Below, piece after piece: positions 49,480-59,393 of a stretch of DNA of 64,000 bases (position 1 is the first letter of the stretch; each line of letters opens with the position of its first letter). The translations under genes and the position numbers were made by a program. The DNA comes from Malania oleifera (taxonomy: Eukaryota; Streptophyta; Magnoliopsida; Santalales; Ximeniaceae), in the NCBI RefSeq assembly GCF_029873635.1, contig NC_080422.1:10881764-10945763 (forward strand). Direction: 5' to 3'. The notes beneath the pieces were generated by a model that was not told the DNA's origin, made no database searches, and was given only the letters and a program-made list of their open reading frames with translations.

Positions 49480-51480
49480 TTTTGTGTGTAAGCTTAATAT
49501 GGAAAAAGATCATGTAAATTGGAACTGCCTTATTAACATTATAAGAATCATGGGTTTTGGAGAAAAATGGACGAAATGAATGAAATGGTGCTTATCAACG
49601 ACTTCCTTCTCAGTGCTGGTTAATGGAGAGGCAACCAGATTCTTCAATAGATTCTAGGGGTCTAAGACAAGGAGACCCACTCTCTCCCTTCCTTTTCGTC
49701 ATTGTGATGGAATCACTCTCGCAAATGATTAATAGAGGTTTGGACAAGATTTTATTAAACAGAGTAAATATCTATAGCCCATCTCACTCCACCACTTTAT
49801 CTCACCTTTTATTGGCAGATGACATTTTGATTTTTTGTAACAATTCTTCATCTGAATTCAAGAATTTAAGGGCAATCTTACTTTGTTTTGAGGCAGTAGT
49901 AGGCTTGAAAGTCAATTTCTCCAAAAGTAGTATCTACCCATTGGGTGTTTCTACAGGAGTAAAGCAAAAAGCAAAAATCCTCAAGTGTAATCTAGACGCC
50001 TTTCCCACAACTTATCTGGGCTTCCATTAGGAGTCAAATCGAACTCGTCATGCTTGGGACCTAGTGGTGGAGAAAATTGAGCGTAAGCTGGCGAGGTGGA
50101 AGTCAAAATTCTTGTTGATGGGAGGTGGATCGATTCACGCTTATTAATTCTATCTTATCTAGTTAGCCCATTTATTTCATGTCATTATTTTCCATTCCCA
50201 AGAAGGTAATTTGGGTTCTCGAGAGGATGCAAAGGAATTTTTTCTAGAGGGGTCTAGAAGAAAAATTTAAATACCCCCTTGCATTGCTAAATGGAGTTCT
50301 ATCACATGCTCCAAAGCCCAGAGCGGATTGGGCAATAAACAACTATAGTCAATGAACAAAGCTTTTTTGAGTAAATGGATTTGGCGTTTCAGTAAGGAAC
50401 ACGAGGGGTTGTGAAAAATAGTTTTATGCTCCAAATATAGGTGCAATGTCTCTGATTGGTATCCGCCGACAATCTCCAGAGGTTTTGGAAGAAGCCCCTG
50501 GAAACATGACCAAACTCACGCCAACCGTTTGGGACCATTTGAGGATCAATGTTGGGGATAGGAGAAGAACATATTTTTGGTTAGACAAATGGGTAGCAAA
50601 ATCCACCCTTTAGGTTCTTTACCTGAATCTCTTTATGGTGGTCAGACAAAAAGAATGCTACAGTGGCAGATTTATTAAGCTTTCCTAACAACAGGGCTTT
50701 TTGGGACATATCACTCAACAGACACGTTAGAGGTAAGGAGGTCAAGAAAATTATTGAGCTGTTCAATATGGTCTATAACGTCCATGTTTGCAAGGGTAAG
50801 CCAAATTCATGTGTATGGGAACTCTCCACTACTCAGTCTTTTTCGGTGAAAAGCCTTTACAATCATCTTGCCCACAGGTGTTCTCAGCTCAATGTTAGAA
50901 TTCCCTAGTCTTATCTATGGAGTATAATCATTCCCTCAAAAGTGAGTGTCATTTGCTGGTTGGCAATTAACAATAGGATTCTAACAAATGGTAATCTGCA
51001 AAAAAGAGGCTGGAGATTGACCTCTATGTGCGTCTTGTGCAACAGGAAATTGAAGATGTCGATCATCTCTTTCTTCATTGTCATTTTAGCAAGCAGATTT
51101 GGGATCTTATTTGTCAAAGGACATCAAATCACATAGTCATGCCAATTTCTTTGGCACCTATGTTCTTATTATGGAACTTCTCTAAGCTTAGGGGTTGCCT
51201 CAAAAAAATGAAAGCAGTCATTGTGGCAGTTATATGTTGGGAAATTTGGAAAGAGAGGAATGAAAGAATTTTTAAGGACAAATGTTCCACAGTAGCAATA
51301 GTGTTAATTTGATCGATACTATACAAATTTATATCAGTGGATTAGGTCTAATGCTTCTTTGTCATCTTTAGATTGGGAAGAGTTTTTATGTATCTTTTCT
51401 GATATGGGAGGGTGAATATTTTTCTTAGTGAATATTGGTTTTTTTCATGGAATGTTTTGTTCATGTGTTATTTGATATAA
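49480..51480 (+). pseudogene. 5'-truncated L1-type LINE, RT to C-terminal zinc domain
   Basis: Begins inside RT palm (NMEKDHVNWN at ~49498), then SVLVNGEATRF, SRGLRQGDPLSPFLFVIVME (49650-49710), and the catalytic box LLLADDILIFC (~49808). The next blocks are LKVNFSKSSIYPLG, TTYLGF, VVEKIERKLARWKSK (~50080). The end is the zf-RVT region (VSVICWLAINNRILTNGNLQ, LTSMCVLCNR at ~50945-51050, DHLFLHCHFSKQIWDL). The frame is fairly open at 49623-50030 and then breaks repeatedly. The upstream endonuclease part is missing. The opposite-strand LINE at 6540-9060 is much more decayed. Confidence 0.9.
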
Positions 51481-51929
51481 AGAGTATATTTATTATGAAA
51501 ATTATGAAAAATAGTTGACACTTGGATTTGTATCCTACCACTGTTGTGAGAAAACATAAAAACAAATTGATTTGTATCTCATGTAGTACCACTGTCGCGA
51601 AAAAACGAAAAAACAAATCCTATACACTTGAGATTCACAAGAATATGAGATCCATCCTTGTATGTTTGCTTGGCCAATTACAATTTCCGAAATACCTAAC
51701 AATCCTATAGATTTGCCCTAAAATTTTTCTTCCACCATTGAAAACCTTAGTGCATCCTAGATGCATATGCACGTGGCAGATTACCATTGGCTGTAGTAGA
51801 GGGAGGTCTATATATGAAATTAAAAATTGAAAGTTAAAAATTAAATTAATTACGGGCAGGAGCTAGCTAACTAGCAAGCTGCCGGGTGGTACGTGAAGAG
51901 ATTTGATTACATAATAAAAGTGTACGTAG

Positions 51930-51934
<5 letters not shown>

Positions 51935-51992
<58 letters not shown>

Positions 51993-51993
51993 T
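51935..51993. repeat. (GA)n microsatellite in the MYB103 upstream region
   Basis: About 59 bp of GA dinucleotides with one interruption. GA repeats near plant promoters often bind BPC proteins. Confidence 0.95.
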
Positions 51994-52285
51994 GGTGTGT
52001 ATGCGGGCGGGCTGGGGGAAGGAAGCTAGGAATTAATGGAAGGGAAGAGGAGAGCAATGAAAGTGAAGGATGTATCTGATGCAACGTCGTTTTAGGGTTA
52101 GATGGAAAAAATGAAGATGGGTCCCATTGCCGTCTGGGGTTCTCCGTCTGCTAGGCTGCAAATGTCGGCTGCTACTTCAATTCTATTCCCCCCATCCCCA
52201 CTTCCATATATATTCTTAATCCAACCACTTCTCTCCATTCCCCCACCTCCATCTCATCTACTCCGGCCATCCCTCCGCCCGCGCA

Positions 52286-52308
52286 CCCCCCCCCCCCCCC
52301 CCCCCCCC
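52286..52308. repeat. C23 homopolymer
   Basis: 23 consecutive C, followed by GGCGGCC; could form an i-motif/G-quadruplex, or be a sequencing length artefact. Confidence 0.9.
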
Positions 52309-52565
52309 GGCGGCCTCTTCTCTTCATACATACCAAATTAACAATCTGCTATAGCCATAGAACATCCGAGAAATCATATTCACGAGGCATTCATCCACGT
52401 ACAACGCATAATATATGGAAGAAATCATATTCACAAGCGTACAACATATAATGGAATAAAGAAAAAGCAGCAGCAGCCACCAGCAGCAGCAGGAGAGAGG
52501 AAGAAGAAGAAGAATTGAAGAAGTGGGTATATAGGAGTGAATATACTAGAGAGAGATAGTTGAAA

Positions 52566-52943
52566 ATGGGACACCATTCATGCTGCAATCAACAGAAGGT
52601 GAAGAGAGGGCTTTGGTCTCCTGAGGAAGACGAAAAACTCATCAGATACATCACCACCCATGGCTATGGCTGTTGGAGTGAAGTCCCTGAGAAAGCTGGT
52701 CTCTCTCTCTCTCTCTCTGTGTGCAAATTAACTAATATATTAATAGCTGTTATATACAAATATATATGAATTTATTGGGGTTCTTGTGTTTTAATGCAGG
52801 GCTACAAAGATGTGGGAAGAGTTGTCGCTTGAGATGGATCAACTATTTAAGACCTGATATTAGAAGAGGGAGGTTCACTCCCGAAGAAGAGAAGTTAATC
52901 ATCAGCCTTCATGGTGTTGTCGGCAACAGGTTATTCATTAATT

Positions 52944-52982
<39 letters not shown>

Positions 52983-53702
52983 TTCCTTCATCTCCGCTAT
53001 TATTATTATTTTTTTCCTTCTTGTCATTGCACCCAAACTGATTGTGGGTTACTGTATAAGTGTATATTCTTAAGTAAACCTAAAATCAATACCAATTTAA
53101 TGAACTTGCATGCCAGCCAGCGTCAAAATTGACTTCATCTCCACTTAACTAAAATTCTTTGTTCACATATAGACTTCAAAATTAAGTATTAATTTGTACA
53201 GTTTCTGGAGAATGATATGATTAAACTATTGATACCCACAAATACTAAGCAATATTTTATTTCCGCTGTCAATGCATATATTTCTTAAATTAATTAAGCA
53301 GGTACCACCTGCACATTCAAAGACGTTAAAAGGGCAATTTAAGGGAGGTTGAAACGCAAGTTTTCACTGAATATTAAGTTTCATGTCATGTCTGTGCACC
53401 ACCCCAATCTTTTCAAACCAAACTGTCTTATAGGTAGCTACCCTAAACTGCAACATTCTCACATCATTTCAATCGCATTCTTTTCTTCTCTTCCCATTAG
53501 TTTCCTTAGGCCATCTGGCATATTAATTTCCGTTGTCCATTAATGGTCGACTGCACAACATTCTTTCAAAAAGTGTTTCCAGGCAACACAGATTATTCCT
53601 GTTTTTGCTTATCCTTGCATATGCCTCGAGTACTGCTTGAACCAAATCTTTAGCCATTCAAAAAAAAAAAAAAAAGCATGCACATGTCATTGTGCGTTTG
53701 TG

Positions 53703-53745
<43 letters not shown>

Positions 53746-54802
53746 GGGATTAAAATGGCCGGGCTCTTTCGGATCCTTACTTCCTTGCCAAATCCGAAAA
53801 GAACTAACCACGCCCACCATAGCCGGCACTGGCTAATCCAGAGATGACCCAAGTAGGGAATCGAATCTTAGACCTCTTTCAATCCCTCTTCCGTCCTTAC
53901 CATTTTATATATTGCATTATTCTAGTTGTTTTTTATTATTTTTTTATACCTTTGAATGCCTGATCGATAAAATATTTTACCATTCAAAAAATAAAATTAA
54001 AACTAACATAGGCGTGCATACTGTGATTGTGTATGCATGCAGATGGGCGCATATAGCAAGTCATTTGCCTGGAAGAACAGACAATGAGATAAAGAACTAC
54101 TGGAATTCCTGGATCAAGAAGAAAATCAGGAAGCCCCCTGCAGCTGCACCACCACCTCCAACCTCTACTGCCATATCCAATAGTGCCACTGACCATTCCC
54201 AACTGGGCTACACTACTTCAAGCCATCTAAACTTAGTGAACCATGACTTTGCAACAAAGTCCACTACCACTACACCAATTTTAATGCAAGAAACCCTATT
54301 TTCTTCTTCCTGCCCTCTATTTATGTTCGACACCACCGGCTCCTTCGACGGGATCATTGCCGACAATGTGCCACGAGCCGAAGTACTTTTCCACGAAGCC
54401 GGGGCGACCTTAAGCTCCTCAGAAACTTGGCATCATTTGGAGCAGAGCCAAGCTCAAGCATTGATGCCTCCACCAGGTGCATTCACAATGAGTAGTAGTA
54501 CTGCTAATGCAGCCATGGATTGTAATTCTACTTTGCCACCATTAGTGGAGAATATGGATAACTTGATGCCCGTGGAATTGCAAGCTTGCAGTACTACCAT
54601 GGATGAGGAAGGTGGAGATCAAATTACATTGGATTGCTTACAGAGACAAGACCTTAATGATTGGGTTGACTCACAGCAGTGCCCTAGTTTTCTTTTTTGG
54701 GATCATATTGAGCAAGGGGCGGTCGGCGGGGAGGAAATTGCGCAGCCGCCAGCTTCGACGAGTATGGAAGCCATGCTGTCTTCTTTCCCGTCGCCTCTTT
54801 GA
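52566..54802 (+). CDS. MYB103: R2R3-MYB transcription factor, MYB103 ortholog
   Basis: Three exons with GT-AG introns: 52566-52698, 52800-52929 and 54043-54802, giving 340 residues. R2 has Trp17, 37 and 57; R3 has Phe70, Trp89 and Trp108, the normal plant pattern. The MYB domain start [20 protein letters not shown] and the R3 end [20 protein letters not shown] match Arabidopsis MYB103 nearly residue for residue, as do C-terminal pieces ([28 protein letters not shown], final SSFPSPL). MYB103 is a nuclear activator in the NAC-MYB secondary-wall network and is needed for syringyl lignin through F5H. The start is the ATG at 52566. Intron positions (after codon 44 plus one base, and inside Arg88) are the standard R2R3 ones. 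Intron 2 is enlarged to 1.1 kb by a TA repeat and a SINE. No defects seen. Confidence 0.96.
52949..52980. repeat. (TA)n microsatellite in MYB103 intron 2
   Basis: Uninterrupted TA dinucleotides just after the exon 2 donor. Confidence 0.95.
53743..53905 (-). mobile_element. tRNA-derived SINE in MYB103 intron 2
   Basis: Minus strand: box A-like ATGGTAAGGACGGAAG (~53902) and box B-like AAGATTCGATTCCC (~53862), then a GC-richer body (GCCGGCTATGGTGGGCG). It ends next to a (TA)n tract (53711-53740) rather than a poly(A) tail. No clear target duplication. It is distinct from the 25659/44930 family. Confidence 0.65.
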
Positions 54803-55285
54803 GAAGTATACTACGTACAAGACTTAATTAATTATGATGGTTACTGATGAAAAGATCATGAGTTGGTTTGTTTGTTTGTTTATTTTTTTTAATTAACCCT
54901 AATATTACTTTCACTGGTGAGGTAATGAATTTGAAATGCATCTGAGGGAATGCATGCAGTGTAAGAGAGCATGCATGCATGCATGCATGCAACGTTTAAT
55001 TTTCTCGGTCTTTGGATCGAAATAGATCATGAAGAGGGAAAAAAAAAAGAAATAAAAGGAAGAGAGGAAAGAGGTAGCTAGCCACCTAAGGTTGGTGATC
55101 GATGATGATGATGAGATACATGCAATTTGGTTATTCTTCTGGTGTGTAATATTGGCCATGGTGTTGAATTAATGATACTCATTAATGGGTTTGGTTTTCC
55201 AAATTTTCTTATCTTCCATGCCTTTACATTGAAAAATTATTATGCTCACAGTATGCGTATGTATGCTTGTACGTATATAAGCTGA

Positions 55286-55320
<35 letters not shown>

Positions 55321-55337
55321 TAGTTAGAAATGGTAAC

Positions 55338-55370
<33 letters not shown>

Positions 55371-55688
55371 TTATAATTTGAGTGATTAGGACTGCTGTAT
55401 ATATTTAATTTGATATACATGAAGATGGTTGTTAATGCATAGCAATCAGAACTTACCTCTTTCAAGTAAAAATGGAATGGTTACTTGAACAATCTACAAA
55501 AAAGGTTTCTTAGAACGAGGGAGAAATATTAACGTTCGTCCTTCTTTTTTACAAAAATGGAAAGCTGGTACTGTGTTTGTGTGTGCAGCGGCCTGGCGGG
55601 TAGAAGAAGAAATTAACTTGAGGCATTTTTGTGGATAAGAAGTACTGCTATTGATGTTTTGAAGGTCACTGTTGCAAGAGACAACTTC
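54803..55688. other. MYB103 3' flank
   Basis: Contains a (GCAT)n block (54969-54991) and TA runs (55288-55317, 55338-55361). No other gene recognised. Confidence 0.6.
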
Positions 55689-55836
55689 CAAAATGGGAAA
55701 ATCATAGTCAATTTGGCGCATCAACTTTACCAAAAAAATGAAAAATGCAAAATCAATTTCGTAATTTTTTTTCTCAATCACCATAAGCAATTGCATGGAA
55801 ACAAAAAATGCTAGTTTTGTATCTTAGGAGGCATCT
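55689..55836. repeat. Direct repeat, left copy
   Basis: Pairs with 56804-56970: CAAAATGGGAAAATCA.AGTC at the start and TTTTGTATCTTAGGAGGCAT at the end, with small indels between. Confidence 0.92.
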
Positions 55837-55877
55837 AGCTAACAAGACATATATGGACTCCATAGCTAGGGTGCATA

Positions 55878-56803
55878 GATTATTGGGATAACCGGGTCAG
55901 AAATCAGAGATAAAATCACACACAAAACAACGCCAAGATATACGTGGTTCGGCCATCCATGAGAGAGATAGTTACTGTATATATTTTATAAATATAGAGG
56001 AAGAGACGACAAAATTCTCACTCAGAAACTCTCTCAACTCTCACAACTCTCTTTGCCTACACTAGCTCACTTCCTTCAACTCGTTCTTCACTGATATATT
56101 TTCATTCACAACACACCTATATATATACACATGAAGGCTGCCACAATCATGCACAATCACTCTAACGATCACCCAAAATATGCCGAAAATCATGCCAAAA
56201 AATCTCTCCTAATTTAGTAGAGAGAAATCCGCTGGTGATAGAAAATACCTGAATATCTGCTCCCATAATTTCTGCCTTAATTAGGGTATGGTTCTATCAA
56301 TTCTCCCCCTTCATACCCATAAGATGAGAATGCATGCAACCATTCTTCAATTGGTATCCATCTTGGTTATGTCTCTGCATAGCTCAAACTCTCACGAGTC
56401 ACTACTTTTGTCAACATGTTTGCAGAGTTCTTGTCTATGTGGATCTTCACAAATTTTAACAGCTGTTGTTTCATCATTTCTCGTATCCAATGATAGTGAA
56501 TTTCTATATGCTTCGTTCGGGAATGGTACATTGAATTCTTATTCAAGTTTAGAGCACTTTGACTATCACAATGTACTTTGTACTCTTTCTGTGTGACACC
56601 TAGTTCTTGGATAAACCACTTCAGCCACAACATGCATTTCCTTACCAACTTCTGTTGTGGCAATGTATTCTGCCTCTATTGTAGATAAAGCAACAGACTT
56701 CTGTAACTTGGATTTCCATGAGACTACTCCCCTTGCAAAAGTGAAAAGAAATCCTGATGTAAATTTCTTACCATCAAGATCACTTGCCATATCATTTAAC
56801 TTT
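55878..56803 (-). mobile_element. 3' fragment of a Ty1/copia element (RNase H plus LTR)
   Basis: Minus strand from 56800: copia RNase H (SGFLFTFARGVVSWKSKLQK, VALSTIEAEYIATTEVGKEM, VHCDSQSALNLNKNSMYHSR, KNSANMLTK), then the polypurine tract AAGGGGGAGA (~56310). An LTR of ~425 bp (56302 to 55878) starts TGATAGAACC and ends GGTTATCCCA. The element is cut inside RNase H at ~56803, exactly where the second direct repeat begins. Confidence 0.85.
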
Positions 56804-56970
56804 CAAAATGGGAAAATCAGAGTCAATTTGGCCCATTAACTTTGAAAAAAAAAAAAAAAAATGCAAAATCAATTTCGTAAATTTTTTACTCAATCACCAT
56901 ATGCAATAATTAGTAGTGTGGAAACAAAAAAATGCTAGCAGTCTCGAGTTTTGTATCTTAGGAGGCATCT
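56804..56970. repeat. Direct repeat, right copy
   Basis: See 55689-55836. Longer because of a 17-A run and a ~15-bp insertion. Confidence 0.92.
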
Positions 56971-57388
56971 GGACCTTATAGTCAAGGTGAGTAGACCCAT
57001 ATTGATCCATTTTGTACATGTCTTACCAGGATTCTTTGGAGTACAAATCCGGGACAATCATACAACTACCATTGAAATAGATACTCGAATTAATTAATTA
57101 ACATAATGTTTATTAAATCTATAGTGTGACAGTGTTCTTCCACAATTGTGATATAAGCACAACATCCCTTTTACAAGATCAATTGCTTAGCTTTGTGCAA
57201 GTGTTGTGAAAAATGGTTCCTCTTTACTTATTTATTTATTTAGTTTTTATAAAACTCATGAATATTTCAAGCACGCAATTTGTGTATATATCGGATCTAA
57301 CATGATTTTGTCTATTTAGGTAAAATCCATATACATGGCAAAATTATATTTGATCCGATCTATATATTAATAATATCTTTGTGTGCAA
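56971..57388. other. Unassigned intergenic DNA
   Basis: No coding or repeat structure recognised. Confidence 0.5.
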
Positions 57389-57723
57389 TGTTGAAAATTA
57401 AACTTGACTAGAGATGGCCGGCAATCCACTGCTGTTGAATTTTCTAAAGTCGGCAAGCAACCTACTCCACCTACCAGCCCACCTCCGTTGAAGATTAATT
57501 CCCACCATTGTTGATTATACTGTTGTATGATTTGCTATAAATAGATGTGTGTGTTTGTGCAATGTATTATGTGGTGAAGTGAGGGTGAATAACTAGAGAG
57601 CGAGAGTGATTTTAATTCTCCTCTGTCATTTAGTTTGAAATAAATTGAAAGTATTTATTGTGCAATTGATTCTCACTGAGTTTCAGTCACAACCAGTGAC
57701 TGAGTGTTCCCTTCACCCATCAG

Positions 57724-57735
57724 TGGTATCAGAGT
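57724..57735 (+). other. Primer-binding site, initiator tRNA-Met
   Basis: TGGTATCAGAGT one base after the LTR. Confidence 0.9.
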
Positions 57736-58387
57736 ATCCAGGTATGTTGGAATTCGCCAAATAAAGGCGAATAGAGGAGAAATTCAATTTTCTTCCTAGA
57801 TTGGAGGTTGCTCAAAATCCCAAATTGAGCATATTATTGTGAAATTCAGGTCGAGACGATTCCAAAGGTGACAATCACATCTCAAACGGAGTCCAGAAGG
57901 CCCTACATGCGCTCCCATGTGCCGACAATGAATTTAGTGTCAAAGACACACGCCGACAAGAACACTATCCATCGGCGTCACGCGCTTCACGCACCCACAT
58001 GCTTTTTCCTCACCTGGTTGGTGAGATCCAACCCACAACCTGATCCGCAACCCACTTTAGAAACCTGATCCGTGCCACGGTCCATCAACAAGAAACCCGA
58101 ACCTTTGATCCATGAGCATGAACCGACCCGCGTCCAGTTGCCGACACGTGGTACGCGCAGAATCTGCCACAAGTCTTAACGGTAACAACTAACTCTGTTA
58201 TTCTCCGTTAACTCAAACTATTTTTTTAAACCGGTTCAGAATTATTTTGGCCGGTTCAGTAAATTTTAAACCGGTTCTTTGCAACCCAAAACTGGTTCCT
58301 AAGATTTTTCAACCTTCTGAACACATTGGTGGCATTCGATTTGCCAAAATCAATCCCCATCTCTCTATTTTTTATATATTAAATTCA

Positions 58388-59032
58388 ATGGCATATGGTG
58401 CTACCCAAGCAATCATTCCAAAGTTGACACGGGAGAATTATGATGACTGGTCCATTCAAATGAGAGCCCTACTAGGTTCTCAGGATGTCATGGATATCAT
58501 TGAAGATAGGTACATAGAAGCCCTATCAAAAGAAAATGAAGCAACTATGTCTGATGCTCAAAGAACGATCTTGCAAGTCGATCGAAAGAAGGATTGCAAG
58601 ACAAAGTCCATAATCTACCAAGGCCTTGATGATGCCACATTCGAAATCATCGCCTCCGCCAAGACATCCAAAGAAGTTTGGGACTCTCTCCATCAAACAC
58701 ACAAAGGTACAGACAAAGTGAAGAAGATTCATCTTCAAACATTGCGAGGTGATTTCAAATCTTTAAGAATGAAATCTAATGAATTTATTGTTGACTACTA
58801 TACACGAGTTATGGTAGTATCAAATGAATTGAGAAGAAATGGAGAGACTCTCAATGAAGAGAGAATTTGTGAGAAAATTTTGCGATCTTTGGATCCAAAT
58901 TTTGATAATATAGTTGTGACCATGGAAGAAACAAAAGATCAGAAAACCATGTCTGTAGAAGAACTTGTGGGCTCACTCCAAGCCCATGAGCAGAAAGTCA
59001 ACAGAAGGAGTGATGATAAAGCACTGGAGTAA
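58388..59032 (+). pseudogene. Copia gag (capsid), prematurely terminated
   Basis: Start chosen at the ATG at 58388 (MAYGATQAIIPKLTRENYDD); the open frame extends upstream but without gag similarity. The 214-residue frame contains the UBN2-type capsid domain (LTRENYDDWSIQMRALLGSQ, KEVWDSLHQTHKG, LQTLRGDFKSLRMKSNEFI, EKILRSLDPNFDNIV). It stops at 59030-59032. After the stop the same protein continues in other frames: an Arg/Gly-rich segment (~59130-59260) and a zinc knuckle CYNYHKYGHYSNAF (59284-59325), until LTR D interrupts it. Confidence 0.9.
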
Positions 59033-59393
59033 GCCCTCCAAATGAAGTTGCCCCTCACTATAGATAGATACAACAAAGGGGGGACGTCACATTAAGGAAG
59101 AGGATGAGACCGAGGATCTCGTGGAAGAAATTTTGAAAATTTTGAATCTAGAGAAGGTGGCAGAGGCAGAAGAGGTCCCATTAGAGGAGGACCCAATCAA
59201 CAAAACTATGTTTCATAAGGTAGAGGACAAGGAAGAAGAGGAGGATATAATAACCGCCCGAACGTAGACAGAAGAAACGTTCAGTGCTACAACTATCATA
59301 AGTACGGACACTATAGCAATGCGTTTTGGGGGCGACAACAAGAAAAGGTTAGCGAGGAAGTTAACCTTGCCAAAACTGAACATGTAGATGAAG

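Larger units (their letters stand above)
51481..52565 (+). promoter_or_regulatory. Upstream region and probable 5' leader of MYB103
   Basis: Holds a TATA-like CATATATATTC (52205-52215), a (GA)n tract (51935-51993), a pure 23-base C run (52286-52308) and purine-rich AGAAGAAGAAG sequence before the ATG. If the TATA box is used, the C run lies in the transcript leader. The open frame 52102-52341 has no domain and is probably non-coding. Confidence 0.45.
57389..59393 (+). mobile_element. 5' part of a Ty1/copia element (LTR, PBS, gag)
   Basis: LTR ~57389-57722 (starts TGTTGAAAATTAAACTTG, ends CCATCA), then a PBS, a 650-bp leader and gag. The sequence is cut at 59393 by LTR D. Confidence 0.85.

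Noticed and set aside
52102-52341. 79-codon frame upstream of MYB103
   Set aside because: Spans the TATA-like site and the C run (poly-Pro); no conserved features.
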